Assembly: GCF_040610475.1 (NCBI RefSeq)
Contig: NZ_JBEXMJ010000012.1
Location: 62,001-126,000 of the forward strand
Direction of reading: 5' to 3'
DNA length: 64,000 nucleotides
DNA from: Actinopolymorpha sp. NPDC004070
Lineage (GTDB): Bacteria > Actinomycetota > Actinomycetes > Propionibacteriales > Actinopolymorphaceae
Shown: in pieces, positions 18,585 to 27,206 of the stretch
Numbering within the stretch: position 1 is the stretch's first letter
How the letters are laid out: each line of letters opens with the position of its first letter
The notes under the pieces: generated by a model
Databases searched by the model: none
The model's input: the letters and a program-made list of their open reading frames with translations, nothing else
Told to the model about the DNA's origin: nothing
Position numbers and translations under genes: made by a program

Positions 18585-19487
18585 TCAGGCGAAGTACACG
18601 CGGTGGTCGAGGAACGCGTCCACGTCTGGGTGCCGGCCACCCTCGCAGAGCAGCATCCAGAAGCGGCAGTACGTCCGGACCTCCTGCATGGGTGGCAGCG
18701 GCAGGACCGACTCGTACCCCCGACGGAAGTCCTCCGGGCGGGTCAGGCACATCTCCGCCACGGCCAGCTCCAGCTCGCGCGGGCCCACGACATAGGAGTC
18801 GAGGTCGACCACGCCGGCCAACGTGCCGTCGCGATAGACGAACTGGTTGCCCGAGATGTCGGGCATGATCGGCGCCACGTGCCCGGAGAAGACGTCCGGG
18901 TCCATCGCCTTCGCATGGCGTTCGAACCACGCGCCGACCTCCGGCTGATGCGACCAGAACCGCGAGATCATGCGCTGCATGCTCGCGTTGCTGCGAGTCA
19001 CGAACTCGACCGGGTCGAAGGCCTGCTCCGTAAGCGTTCCGTACCTGTCGTAGGTGCGCAGGTGCAGGCGGGCGACGTACTCCCCGAGACGTTCGTTCAC
19101 CGGCCCGGAGTCCGGGAAGTCGTCCGGCTCCCACGCCGTCCCGTCCACCCAGGTGAGGATGTACGCCGGTCTGTCGCCGACCGTGGTGGAGGCGACCGGA
19201 CGTGGCGCCTGGAGCAACCCGTCCTCGTCGACGGCGTGGAGGATCGGGTCGACGTTCAGCAGCTGGGTGCCGTACCGGAGCCCGAAAACGTCCTGTAGGT
19301 GCTGCCAGAACGGCGACAGGGCCGAGGCACGTAACCGCGGGACACGCAGCGAGTACGACGCGCCGGAGGTCGTCCGCAGCCGATAGAGGAAGTTGGAGCT
19401 CCTCGCCATCAGGTCGACGGAGGTGACGGTTTCGCCGAGAGCTGCCTCGGCGCTCTTCCGCACCAGCTCTTCGGTGGGCTCCGTCAT
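18585..19487 (-). CDS. APH-fold phosphotransferase (APH-2 of window)
   Basis: About 300 aa, APH/homoserine-kinase-like fold. An ATP-cleft strand is visible in SSNFLYRLRTTSGASYSLRV. The catalytic loop is degenerate relative to HGDxxxxN: the region reads HVAPIMPDISGNQFVYRDGTL, with Asp and Asn retained but HGD absent, then GVVDLDSYVVGPRELEL supplies the metal Asp. ATG 19487 is favoured by an upstream GAGAGGA about 8 nt away. The changed loop may mean altered or lost activity. Substrate unknown; less similar to the other three APH-fold genes here. Confidence 0.78.
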   Translation of the reverse strand: MTEPTEELVRKSAEAALGETVTSVDLMARSSNFLYRLRTTSGASYSLRVPRLRASALSPFWQHLQDVFGLRYGTQLLNVDPILHAVDEDGLLQAPRPVASTTVGDRPAYILTWVDGTAWEPDDFPDSGPVNERLGEYVARLHLRTYDRYGTLTEQAFDPVEFVTRSNASMQRMISRFWSHQPEVGAWFERHAKAMDPDVFSGHVAPIMPDISGNQFVYRDGTLAGVVDLDSYVVGPRELELAVAEMCLTRPEDFRRGYESVLPLPPMQEVRTYCRFWMLLCEGGRHPDVDAFLDHRVYFA

Positions 19488-19856
19488 GCGGTCAGGTCCT
19501 CTCTCTCGCCGACGGCCACAATCGCTCGATTGTCGCCGATGCCTTGTCCCCGTTGTATTCTCGGTCCCGTGCCGCACAGGTAGCGGCCTCCAGCCCGTAC
19601 GAAGCGCCCTTGTGTGCGCTCTCCTTTGGAGGTCCGCTCATGTCGTCCATTCAGGTGCGCCCGTTCCGCCGCAGCGATCGCGACCAGCTCACTGCCCTGG
19701 TCAATCGCCACATCCAGGCGGTGATCCCGGGTATGTCGGTGTCGGCCAACACCGTGCTGAGCCAACTCGAGCGCGAGCCGGATGAACTGGTCGTCGACCC
19801 GTGGGTCGCCGAGCGCCGCACGCTGGTCGCGGTCCAACACGACCGGCTGGTCGCCG

Positions 19857-20032
19857 CGGCTCACCTGCTCCGCTACGGCGACACCGAGCCGGTTGGAGAG
19901 GGCTACCGCGGCCTCGGCGAGATCCGCTGGTTGGTCTGCCGGCCGCCGGACTTCCCGTGGAACGACGCCGAGCCCGTGGGTGACGCGCTCGCGGCTGCCA
20001 GCCACCAGCAGTTCGACGCGTGGCGGGTTCGT
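19857..20032 (+). repeat. 176-bp tandem repeat, copy 1
   Basis: First copy of a direct tandem duplication inside the GNAT gene. It begins with CGGC, and CGGC also occurs at the junction and at the end of copy 2, so a 4-bp microhomology slippage event explains it. It differs from copy 2 at two positions (T at 19977 and T at 20012). Confidence 0.95.
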
Positions 20033-20208
20033 CGGCTCACCTGCTCCGCTACGGCGACACCGAGCCGGTTGGAGAGGGCTACCGCGGCCTCGGCGAGATC
20101 CGCTGGTTGGTCTGCCGGCCGCCGGACTTCCCGTGGAACGACGCCGAGCCCGCGGGTGACGCGCTCGCGGCTGCCAGCCACCAGCAGCTCGACGCGTGGC
20201 GGGTTCGT
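20033..20208 (+). repeat. 176-bp tandem repeat, copy 2
   Basis: Second copy, with C at 20153 and C at 20188 where copy 1 has T. Each difference would change one residue (Val to Ala, Phe to Leu) in the original frame. Since 176 is not a multiple of three, the extra copy causes the frameshift. Confidence 0.95.
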
Positions 20209-20962
20209 CGGCGGTCCGCCGACGGAGGGCTGCCCGCGCCGGGTGTCTACGGAGTCCCGGAGCAGTGGCCGCACGTGCGCGGGATCTACGAGCGCGCCGG
20301 CTTCACGTACGACGGGCAGCACACCGAGGTGGTTCTGCTCGTGCGCGTCGAGGAGCTGCCCAGGGCGGGTGAGCCGCCGATCCCCGGACTTGCCCTACGC
20401 CGATCACTGGGCATCAACGGCACCCGCTTCTCCGCCCACCTCGGCGACCTGCGCGTGGGCTACATCGAGGTCGAGAACCTCGCCGACGCCGGACGGGTGG
20501 CCCGGCACGACGGCTGGGCCGACATCGGAAACCTGCACATCCTGGAGGACTACCAGCGGCGCGGGGTCGCGACGTGGTTGTTCGCCCTCGTCGCGGACTG
20601 GCTCCGGATGGCGAACGTCGACCGGTTGCTGGAGTACGCCCTCTCGACCGCCGACGCCGAACTCGCGCTGTTCCGCAAACTCGGCTTCGTCGAACTCACC
20701 CGAACCGACCGCGGGTTCACCGCCCACCGCTGATCGAGGCGTTCGTGTCCTCGGGGTCAGCGGGCTGCCATCGCTCATGGCTGTGCTGGTCGCGCTGTTC
20801 GCGTCCAAGATCATGCTCGTCGGCTTCGAGTTCCGCCAGGCTTACCTCGAGGATGCGGGGATCGTGGATCCTGTGTGAACGGAAGTGACGCGATCCGGGC
20901 CTCGTGCACGCTGTCCCGCCGCGGACGATCCGCCGGGGAACTGATACCGAAGGGGAGACTCG

Positions 20963-21622
20963 ATGACCGGCAAGAACATCATGTGTTTCGGTGATTCCCT
21001 CACCTGGGGCTGGGTGCCGGTGGCGGAGGGCGCACCGTCGTGGCGGTACCCGCGCGAGGTGCGGTGGACGGGGGTGCTGGCCGATCGGCTCGGCGACGGC
21101 TACCACGTCGTGGAGGAGGGGCTGAGCGCGCGCACCACGACGGCCGACGACCCGGCCGACCCGCGGCTCAACGGTTCGACGTACCTCCCGTCCGCGCTGG
21201 CCAGCCACCTGCCGCTCGATCTGGTCATCGTGATGCTCGGTACGAACGACACGAAGTCCTACCTGCGGCGCACGCCGAACGAGATCGCGACCGGCATGTC
21301 TCTCCTGCTGTCCCAGATCCTCACCTCGGCCGGTGGGGTCGGGACCGCCTATCCCGCGCCGAAGGTCCTGCTGGTCTCCCCGCCGCCGCTGGCCGAAATG
21401 GGCCACCCGTGGTTCGAGGTGATCTTCGAGGGCGGCCGGGAGAAGACGATCGAGCTTGCCAGGAAGTACGAGGCGCTGGCGAGCTTCCTGAACATCCCGT
21501 TCTTCGATGCGGGCTCGGTCATCAGTACGGACGGTGTGGACGGGATCCACTTCACCGAGGACAACAACCGCGTGCTCGGCGAGGCCATGGCCGGCGAGGT
21601 GCGACGCATCCTCGGCGACTGA
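20963..21622 (+). CDS. SGNH/GDSL-family hydrolase (arylesterase-like)
   Basis: 219 aa. Block I is MCFGDSLTWGW with the nucleophile Ser at about residue 12. Block III is VIVMLGTNDTKSYL with the oxyanion Asn. Block V is STDGVDGIHFTEDNNRVLGEAMA with the Asp-x-x-His dyad. This is the intracellular GDSL subfamily that includes arylesterases and acyl-CoA thioesterase I-like enzymes; no signal peptide. GGGGAG precedes the ATG. Natural ester substrate unknown. Confidence 0.92.
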   Translation: MTGKNIMCFGDSLTWGWVPVAEGAPSWRYPREVRWTGVLADRLGDGYHVVEEGLSARTTTADDPADPRLNGSTYLPSALASHLPLDLVIVMLGTNDTKSYLRRTPNEIATGMSLLLSQILTSAGGVGTAYPAPKVLLVSPPPLAEMGHPWFEVIFEGGREKTIELARKYEALASFLNIPFFDAGSVISTDGVDGIHFTEDNNRVLGEAMAGEVRRILGD

Positions 21623-21655
21623 GCGTCGGCGGCTTACCCAGTGGTGGCTGGCGGG

Positions 21656-22321
21656 TCAGGCGAGCGGGGTGTCGTCCAAGGCTTCCGCGACGTCGCCGGG
21701 GGTGTCGTAGATGGCCACGGCCCCGGCCCGCTCGAGCTCGTCGTCCCCGAACCCGCCGGAGCGGACGGCGATCGCCGGCATCCCGGCCTTCTTGGCCGCC
21801 TCGATGTCCCAAACCGAGTCACCAACCATCACGCTCTTCGCGTCCGACGGCGCTCCGAGCTTCTTCAGCGCGACCTGCAGCAGGTCCGGTGCCGGCTTGG
21901 AAGCTTCGACATCCGCACTGGTGGTGTAGTCGTCGATGATGTCCCGGGCGTCCAGTTTGTCGATGAAGGCGTCCGCCTGGCTCTGCTGAGCGGAGCTGGC
22001 CAGCACCAGCCGGTGACCGCGGTTCTTGATGGCCACGAGCAGGTCGCGGGCACCGGGCAACGGGGCCATCTCCTCGATCATCGCGGCGACCTCCTTGGCC
22101 TGCTGCTCCCGGGCCCGGTCGCCCACCCGGCGCTCGAGATCCTCCCCGCCCACAGCTGTGACCACCTGGTCCCCGCCCATGCCGATCAGCCGGTGCAACT
22201 GCCACACCGGACGGATCTCGCCCACCGACCGGAGTGCTCGGTACCAGGCGAGCGCGTGCTGGTAGTTGGAGTCGATGAGTGTCCCGTCGATGTCGAGGAC
22301 GGCGATGATGGAGTCGGTCAC
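21656..22321 (-). CDS. HAD-superfamily phosphatase (phosphoglycolate phosphatase-like)
   Basis: 221 aa, cytosolic. Motif I is VLDIDGTLIDSNYQHALAW at residues 8-26 (nucleophile Asp and acid Asp). Motif II is the Ser in LVLASSAQQ, motif III the Lys in EASKPAPDLL, and motif IV is VMVGDSVWDIEAAKKAGM. The alpha-helical cap between residues 20 and 85 marks subfamily IA, like beta-phosphoglucomutase and phosphoglycolate phosphatase. Start is GTG 22321. The substrate is a small phosphomonoester, not definable here. Confidence 0.9.
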   Translation of the reverse strand: MTDSIIAVLDIDGTLIDSNYQHALAWYRALRSVGEIRPVWQLHRLIGMGGDQVVTAVGGEDLERRVGDRAREQQAKEVAAMIEEMAPLPGARDLLVAIKNRGHRLVLASSAQQSQADAFIDKLDARDIIDDYTTSADVEASKPAPDLLQVALKKLGAPSDAKSVMVGDSVWDIEAAKKAGMPAIAVRSGGFGDDELERAGAVAIYDTPGDVAEALDDTPLA

Positions 22322-22444
22322 ACCTGACGGCTACCCGCCCTGCCCGTGCCCAACCGCATGGTCTCGGCAGGCACTCGGAGGAACTCCCGCTACCCTGCCT
22401 GCGTCGGCCGGGGCACGCCGTGACTGCCGGGAACGGATGTCGAG

Positions 22445-23983
22445 ATGACGAGGACGCGGGCAACACCTGCGGCGAAGGGGGCGGCGGACGCGCCGCCCGT
22501 CGCCTCTCTGGCGCATCGAGCGCTGCTGGAGCACGCGGCTGGATACCGGCCGTTCCGCGGCGGTGGACTGTTCGAACGGATCGGTGGGCAACCGACGGTT
22601 GACAGGCTGGTCGACATTCTCTACGACGGGTTCGAGGGTGACGAGGCCCTCCGGCCTCTGTTCCCGCGGGACCTTGCCGATGGACGAGCGATGCAGAAGC
22701 TGTTCTTCGCCGAGTGGTTGGGCGGTCCGCGGCGCTACAGCGAGGAGGCCTACGGCAGCCTGCACCACAAGCACGAGAGTGTCCCGATCACGCGTGCCGC
22801 TGCCGGCCGGTGGCTCTGGCACTTCCGGCAGGCGGTGCGCGTCACGATCGCCGCGGAGGACGACCAACGGACGATTCTCGACCAGGCCCACTCACTGGCG
22901 CTGGCGCTCGTCAACCGCTCCTCGCCGAAGAGTGACCAGCGTCAAGATCATGTTGCGCTGCACGGTGTCGGTGGACGAGTCGTCAAGCGGGCAACGACTC
23001 TTGCTCGTCGTGGTGACGTCGCCGGAGTCGAGACGGTGTTGGCGGAGGAGCCGGACCTGTTGCTTCCCACGTACGCCGCGGCGATCATGCAGGAAGCCGC
23101 GCTTGCCGGGCGTGCAGATGTCGTCCGGTCGCTCCTGCGCCACGGGGTCGGGGCCGACATACCCTTTCGCCTTCCGGTGGGCCTCGTCGGTCGTGCGTAC
23201 GAACGAGTGGTGTTCGCGACACCGTTGTGTGCGGCGCGGCTGAAGCGCAGGGCGGCGGTCGAGTCCCTGCTCCTCGAAGCCGGCGCCAAGGAGGACGTCT
23301 TCACTGCTGCGTTCCTCGCTGATGTTCCTTCTCTGGTACGGATGCTCGCTGCGGAGCCGAGTCTCGCGCAGGCACCCGATCCGGCGGTCGACGTCCTGGA
23401 CATCACCCCCGTTGATCATGCGGTCGCCGGTGGCCAGGTCGAGACTCTACGAGTGCTCGTTGACCGAGCGACGGACGGGTTGGGCGGCGGAGTCCGCGCC
23501 CTGCGAGGTGCCGCCGAGCGCGGGAGCGTGCCGATGGTCGAACTCCTGCTGGAACGCGGCGCGGACGCGACTCGGATCGGCACGGGGCGCTGGGTGCTGC
23601 ATCCCGTACTCGCTCCGCTGCTCGCCGGTCACGGGGCGTCGATAGGTTCCTCGGGGGCGTGGATCGGTGCAAGCTGTACGGGGAACCAGGGCCGCAAGGA
23701 CGATCCGGACTATGTACGAGCTCTGCTGCGCTATGGCGCTCGCGTCGACGACCGCCGGACCGGCGAGCCTGGTCGTACCAGCGGAGTGGAGGCGCTGAAC
23801 GCCACGGCTCTGCACTACGCAGCCAAGGCGGGCTTCCGGAAGACGATCGAGGTGCTGCTGGAACACGGCGCCGATCCTCGCGCTCAGGACAGCCGCGGCC
23901 GGACGCCGCTCGACTGGCTGGAGGAAGCGGCACCATCCGTCGACAGGGCAGGCGTCCGGGACCTCCTCACCCGCGGATCGTGA
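22445..23983 (+). CDS. group II truncated haemoglobin fused to ankyrin repeats
   Basis: 512 aa with an unusual architecture. Residues about 41-150 match a group II (trHbO-type) truncated globin. LFERIGGQPTVDRLVDILY gives helix A/B with Tyr B10 at about 60. FFAEWLGGPRRYSEEAYG carries the family's GGPxxYSE. LHHKHESVPIT aligns the proximal F8 His with His110, and GRWLWHF gives Trp G8 at about 123. From about 180 to the end come ankyrin-type helices with the typical 'LLxxGAD' turns, e.g. VELLLERGADATRIG, YVRALLRYGARVDDR and LHYAAKAGFRKTIEVLLEHGADP. No signal peptide or membrane helix, so a cytosolic protein that probably binds haem and a protein partner. Function of the fusion is unknown. Confidence 0.85.
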   Translation: MTRTRATPAAKGAADAPPVASLAHRALLEHAAGYRPFRGGGLFERIGGQPTVDRLVDILYDGFEGDEALRPLFPRDLADGRAMQKLFFAEWLGGPRRYSEEAYGSLHHKHESVPITRAAAGRWLWHFRQAVRVTIAAEDDQRTILDQAHSLALALVNRSSPKSDQRQDHVALHGVGGRVVKRATTLARRGDVAGVETVLAEEPDLLLPTYAAAIMQEAALAGRADVVRSLLRHGVGADIPFRLPVGLVGRAYERVVFATPLCAARLKRRAAVESLLLEAGAKEDVFTAAFLADVPSLVRMLAAEPSLAQAPDPAVDVLDITPVDHAVAGGQVETLRVLVDRATDGLGGGVRALRGAAERGSVPMVELLLERGADATRIGTGRWVLHPVLAPLLAGHGASIGSSGAWIGASCTGNQGRKDDPDYVRALLRYGARVDDRRTGEPGRTSGVEALNATALHYAAKAGFRKTIEVLLEHGADPRAQDSRGRTPLDWLEEAAPSVDRAGVRDLLTRGS

Positions 23984-24039
23984 AGCGTGCCGGAGGCCGC
24001 CCAGTTGACGGTCTACAAGGATGGAATGAAGGTCCCCTG

Positions 24040-24633
24040 TCACGGACGGCCGAGCGCCAGATATCGCTCGTCGGAGATCTCGCGTCCCCAGAACACCGGA
24101 TCGTCGAGCCGCTGGACGTGGACCGACTGACATTGCGTGCGCAGCAACGTCTCGCACTCTTCTGCCGTGATGCCACCGCCGGTCTCCCACCTGCCCTCGA
24201 CCAGTACGAGCCGGCCACCTGGGCGGAGTAGTTCGACCCAGCGTGCGAGCGCGGTGGCAGGGTCGGGGAGTGCCCACAGCACGTGCCGCGTGAGGACGAC
24301 GTCGAAAGAGTGCGGCTGGTGAGGTGGTCGAGCCGCGTCACCCTGGTCGAACCTGACGTCGACGCCGGCCGCGGAAGCCTTGGCTCTGGCCGCCTCCACC
24401 ATCTGCTCGGCAAGATCGACACCGGAAACGCGATAACCGGCCTCGGCGAGGAGCACCGACAAGCTACCGGTCCCACAACCGAGGTCAAGCACGTCCGCGG
24501 GGCTCGGCGGTAGGGCGTCAAGGAGAAGATCCTGCCAGGCGCGGCGTACGAGAGGGTCGCGAAGACCGTGGTCGGGCTCCTCGTCGAACCTCGGAGCGAA
24601 CGCGTTCCAGTACTCACGCATGTCGGCGGTCAT
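24040..24633 (-). CDS. class I SAM-dependent methyltransferase
   Basis: 197 aa, Rossmann methyltransferase. Motif I is VLDLGCGTGSLSVLLAEAGY, followed by the acidic VSGVDLAEQMVEAAR and motif post-II FDVVLTRHVLWALPDP, as in the UbiE/COQ5-like small-molecule group. ATG 24633 is preferred because AGGA lies 8 nt upstream; the longer frame upstream is Gly/Arg-rich. Substrate unknown. Converges with the globin-ankyrin gene, with a 56-bp gap. Confidence 0.87.
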   Translation of the reverse strand: MTADMREYWNAFAPRFDEEPDHGLRDPLVRRAWQDLLLDALPPSPADVLDLGCGTGSLSVLLAEAGYRVSGVDLAEQMVEAARAKASAAGVDVRFDQGDAARPPHQPHSFDVVLTRHVLWALPDPATALARWVELLRPGGRLVLVEGRWETGGGITAEECETLLRTQCQSVHVQRLDDPVFWGREISDERYLALGRP

Positions 24634-24897
24634 GGAGCGCATCCTGCCAGGGCCCACCCCCACGTCGCCTCCACCGTGCGGGCTGAGCCTACCGTTCATC
24701 GACGAACGCCTCGACGGTGAGCGCGACCGAACTGCCGAGCACACGCGGGCGGACCTCTACCGGGGAAGCCTCGACCGCAACGGAAATCAGATCGCCATCG
24801 CCGTGGGCGCGGTGGCAAGCTCGGCCGAGGGCGCCGTCGTGGTGCACTGCCTGTCCGGTGTCGACCATACGGGGCGGGCTTGGTGGACACTGTGCGG

Positions 24898-25194
24898 ATG
24901 ATCGTTTGGCTGAACGGGCCCTTTGGCGCGGGCAAGACGACTATCTTCGATGCGCTGGGCGCGGAGGGCGTCGAGGTCAGGCACTTCGTGCTGGACGCCG
25001 TACCCGACGAGTTCGTACGGCGCATCGAGAACGACACCGAACTCCGGCAGGCAAAGGAGTGGCGGCTGCAGCGGTTGGCGGACTACCAGGCCGCGTTGCC
25101 GTGGCTGCGCGACTCGGCAAGTGTCGTGGACACCAACCACAAGACACCCGTCGACGTAGCTGCGGAGATCGCGGGATGCCTCGAAAACTGTTAG
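24898..25194 (+). CDS. P-loop kinase with internal deletion (98 aa)
   Basis: The N-terminus MIVWLNGPFGAGKTT is a clear Walker A and matches a family of about 170-180-aa P-loop NTP kinases common in actinobacteria. After only about 10 residues it jumps to the family's C-terminal half: HFVLDAVPDEFVRRIENDTE, then WRLQRLADYQAALPWLRD and VVDTNHKTPVDVAAEIA. The middle segment that normally carries substrate-binding and Walker B residues, roughly 70 residues, is missing with the frame kept. The product is either a non-functional remnant or a minimal variant. Start ATG 24898. Confidence 0.6.
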   Translation: MIVWLNGPFGAGKTTIFDALGAEGVEVRHFVLDAVPDEFVRRIENDTELRQAKEWRLQRLADYQAALPWLRDSASVVDTNHKTPVDVAAEIAGCLENC

Positions 25195-25214
25195 CTGCAA
25201 ACGAAGTCGGCGGC

Positions 25215-25220
25215 TAGCGT
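25215..25220 (+). promoter_or_regulatory. leaderless -10 box of VOC-1
   Basis: TAGCGT with a 7-nt spacer to the GTG at 25228, and a TTAGCT 18 bp upstream as a possible -35 element. Confidence 0.5.
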
Positions 25221-25227
25221 TGCGCCG

Positions 25228-25584
25228 GTGGAATTCGTTGTGACGCTCGACTGCCTCGACACCGAAGCGATGGCCGGTTTCTGGGAGGCGGCCCTTTCCC
25301 CGCTGGCGTACCGGCGTGCATTCGATGCTCCGCCGTACCTGAGCCTGGTGTCCGAAGAAGGCCCGACCCTCCTCCTCCAGGCGGTGCCGGAGCCCAAGAG
25401 CACCAAGAACCGGATGCACCTCGACCTCGGTGTGCAGGACCTGGAACCGGAGGTCGACCGCATCGTTGGCCTGGGCGCCAGTACGGTCGCGACGGACATG
25501 ACCGAACACGGCTTCCGGTGGGCGGTGCTCGCCGACCCGGAGGGCAACGAGTTCTGCGTGTTCGTCAAGCCGTCCAGAGGTTGA
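25228..25584 (+). CDS. VOC-superfamily (glyoxalase-like) protein, VOC-1
   Basis: 118 aa, one VOC module pair (paired beta-alpha-beta-beta-beta). It opens VVTLDCLDTEAMAGFWEAAL and closes AVLADPEGNEFCVFV, the Glyoxalase_6-type layout. The mid segment MHLDLGVQDLEPEVDRIVGLGAS provides a candidate metal ligand (His). Relatives include glyoxalases, bleomycin-type sequestering proteins and dioxygenases; no specific role can be assigned. Its last 20 bp overlap the convergent antibiotic-kinase-like gene. Confidence 0.85.
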   Translation: MEFVVTLDCLDTEAMAGFWEAALSPLAYRRAFDAPPYLSLVSEEGPTLLLQAVPEPKSTKNRMHLDLGVQDLEPEVDRIVGLGASTVATDMTEHGFRWAVLADPEGNEFCVFVKPSRG

Positions 25585-26515
25585 GCGCGGTGTCGGTGAT
25601 CGCGTCGTGAGTGGCGCGGTCGCCGATCGACAGGTGCCAGGACGCCGCCTGGACGCCGAGCGCGAACAGCCACCTCCGGGTCCGCTCGCGGTCGAGGCCC
25701 AGCCGGTCGGCCAGCGCGTCGGCCCGGGCGGAAGTAACAGCGCCGTCCATGTCGTGCTGAAGGAACAACGCGGCGTCGTACGACGGATCACCCACCAAGC
25801 CATGCGGATCGATGGCCAGCCAGCCGCGCTGTGACAACACGACGTTGCGCCGGTGGAAGTCGCCGTGCAGCAGGACGGACCGATCCGAGGACGCCGGCAG
25901 CGCACCGAACAGCCGTGCTACCTCCCGATAGGTGCCGGTGTCCACGACGTTTCCGAACTGCTCGGCTCGTTCATCCATCAGGCGGGCACGCTTCGCTGCT
26001 GCCGTGTCCAGGGACTCCAGCCGGTCGGGCTCGACCAGGCCGGACAGATCGGCGGCCCACAGTTGCGGCAGCACCGTCGCCGCGACGTCGTCCGCTGCGG
26101 CCGGCGAGAGATGCTCCGCGTGCGTGCCGGGTACGCAGCACTCCATCAACGTGGCCCGGATCGCCTCGTCGTGGGCGAACAGGCGTACGGCTCCCCGACC
26201 CGCCCACGCCTTCAGGGCGGTGACGCGGTCACTGGTGACGGGCATCGGCACGGTGATCTGGAGCACCCCAAGCTCGCCGTCCCCGAGCCGCACGGGAGCG
26301 GTCCAGCTGGAGTCGCCGCCGGGCTCGAACGCGGGCAGCAGGGTGAGGTCCCACCTGCGTGCGCAGGTCGCGATCAGCCGGGGGAGTTCGTCCAGCCAGG
26401 CGGCGCCTGCCGGGTAGTACGCCCGAATCCTCTCCGCGAGGCCGACCGGGACGAGACGGGTGGCGTCGCCTGCTCGGGCGCCGTCGGCGACCTCTGTGTG
26501 CGTGGCCTCGGTCAC
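25565..26515 (-). CDS. aminoglycoside/hydroxyurea resistance kinase-family protein (APH-3 of window)
   Basis: About 316 aa, related to the APH(6)/hydroxyurea phosphotransferase family (streptomycin 6-kinase type). Signs are the N-terminal WDLTLLPAFEPGGDSSWTAPV, the catalytic loop LLHGDFHRRNVVLSQRGW, the metal loop LAIDPHGLVGDPSYDAALFL and the terminal WHLSIGD. In this family Asp of HGD is the base and the product is an inactivated aminoglycoside or hydroxyurea; a housekeeping substrate is equally possible. GTG 26515 has GGGGAG 4 nt upstream; ATG 26527 is the alternative. Confidence 0.85.
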   Translation of the reverse strand: MTEATHTEVADGARAGDATRLVPVGLAERIRAYYPAGAAWLDELPRLIATCARRWDLTLLPAFEPGGDSSWTAPVRLGDGELGVLQITVPMPVTSDRVTALKAWAGRGAVRLFAHDEAIRATLMECCVPGTHAEHLSPAAADDVAATVLPQLWAADLSGLVEPDRLESLDTAAAKRARLMDERAEQFGNVVDTGTYREVARLFGALPASSDRSVLLHGDFHRRNVVLSQRGWLAIDPHGLVGDPSYDAALFLQHDMDGAVTSARADALADRLGLDRERTRRWLFALGVQAASWHLSIGDRATHDAITDTALNLWTA

Positions 26516-26567
26516 GGGGCTCCCCATTTCTGGCCGACCGGATCAGGGGAAGTATGCCGGAGCGCGG

Positions 26568-27206
26568 TCAGTTCGGGAGGCGTTCGGCGAACGTTCTGCG
26601 GGCGTGGACGCGTTCGATGGCGCCGAGGGTGAGGCGCTCGGACTCCTCGATGTCCACGCCGAGCTCGGCCAGGGTGGTGAGAGGTCGGCGGGTGTAGTGC
26701 TCTCCCTGCAGGGGAACGCTCGCCAGCTCCACCGTACGTTGCGCCGCACGGAACCACCAGGTGGACGAGACCACGTGGTCGGCCAGCAGGAGATTCCCGT
26801 CCGGTCGAAGCACCCGCAGCGCCTCGACGAGGGCGGCGCGTTCGTCGGGTACGCAGCACAGGGAGAACGTGGCGACCACGGTGTCGAACGTCTCGGTGGG
26901 GAACGGAAGTGCGCCCGCGTCGGCGCGGTGGAACGCGACGGTGCGCCCAACCTCGTCGGCCCGGTGTCGTGCGGCGTCCAGCATGGCCGGGCTCCAGTCG
27001 ACCGCTGTCAACTCCACCTTGCGGGGATAGTGCCGCAGATTGGCCCCCGTACCTATGGCGATCTCCAGCGTGGATCCGCGGGCGCGGCCACAGACCCAAC
27101 GGCGGCTGTCGGCGAGGTAACGGCGTTCCACGCCGGCCGTCTTCGTGTCGTACGTGGGTGCGCGACGGTCCCAGTAGCCGACGAGCCGGCGGGAGGAACG
27201 GCTCAC
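26568..27206 (-). CDS. class I SAM-dependent methyltransferase, UbiE-like
   Basis: 212 aa. SAM-binding motif I reads TLEIAIGTGANLRHYP, with the acidic residue in LTAVDWSPAMLDAARHRA and the late motif FDTVVATFSLCCVPDERAALVEALRVLRPDGNLLLADH. This resembles the small phosphatidylethanolamine or menaquinone methyltransferase-like group. Its start overlaps the upstream MarR stop by 4 bp (ATGA), so the two are translationally coupled and the methyltransferase is a likely MarR target. Substrate unknown. Confidence 0.87.
   Translation of the reverse strand: MSRSSRRLVGYWDRRAPTYDTKTAGVERRYLADSRRWVCGRARGSTLEIAIGTGANLRHYPRKVELTAVDWSPAMLDAARHRADEVGRTVAFHRADAGALPFPTETFDTVVATFSLCCVPDERAALVEALRVLRPDGNLLLADHVVSSTWWFRAAQRTVELASVPLQGEHYTRRPLTTLAELGVDIEESERLTLGAIERVHARRTFAERLPN

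Larger units (their letters stand above)
19640..20733 (+). pseudogene. two-domain GNAT acetyltransferase broken by a tandem duplication
   Basis: The gene starts well (GGAGG, then ATG 19640, MSSIQVRPFRRSDRDQL...) but a 176-bp tandem duplication inside it shifts the frame. Removing one copy restores a single 305-aa frame ending at 20733, with an N-terminal GNAT-like domain and a C-terminal one whose acetyl-CoA loop is ILEDYQRRGVATWLFALVADW. As the sequence stands, the first frame runs on out of register to 20878, and the second half is open only from about 20020 (GTG). An acetyltransferase of unknown substrate, probably inactive unless the C-terminal half is translated alone. Confidence 0.85.

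Noticed and set aside
19857..20212. Tandem repeat as a mobile-element footprint
   Set aside because: There are no terminal inverted repeats, no transposase and no target-site duplication beyond the 4-bp microhomology; slippage is simpler.
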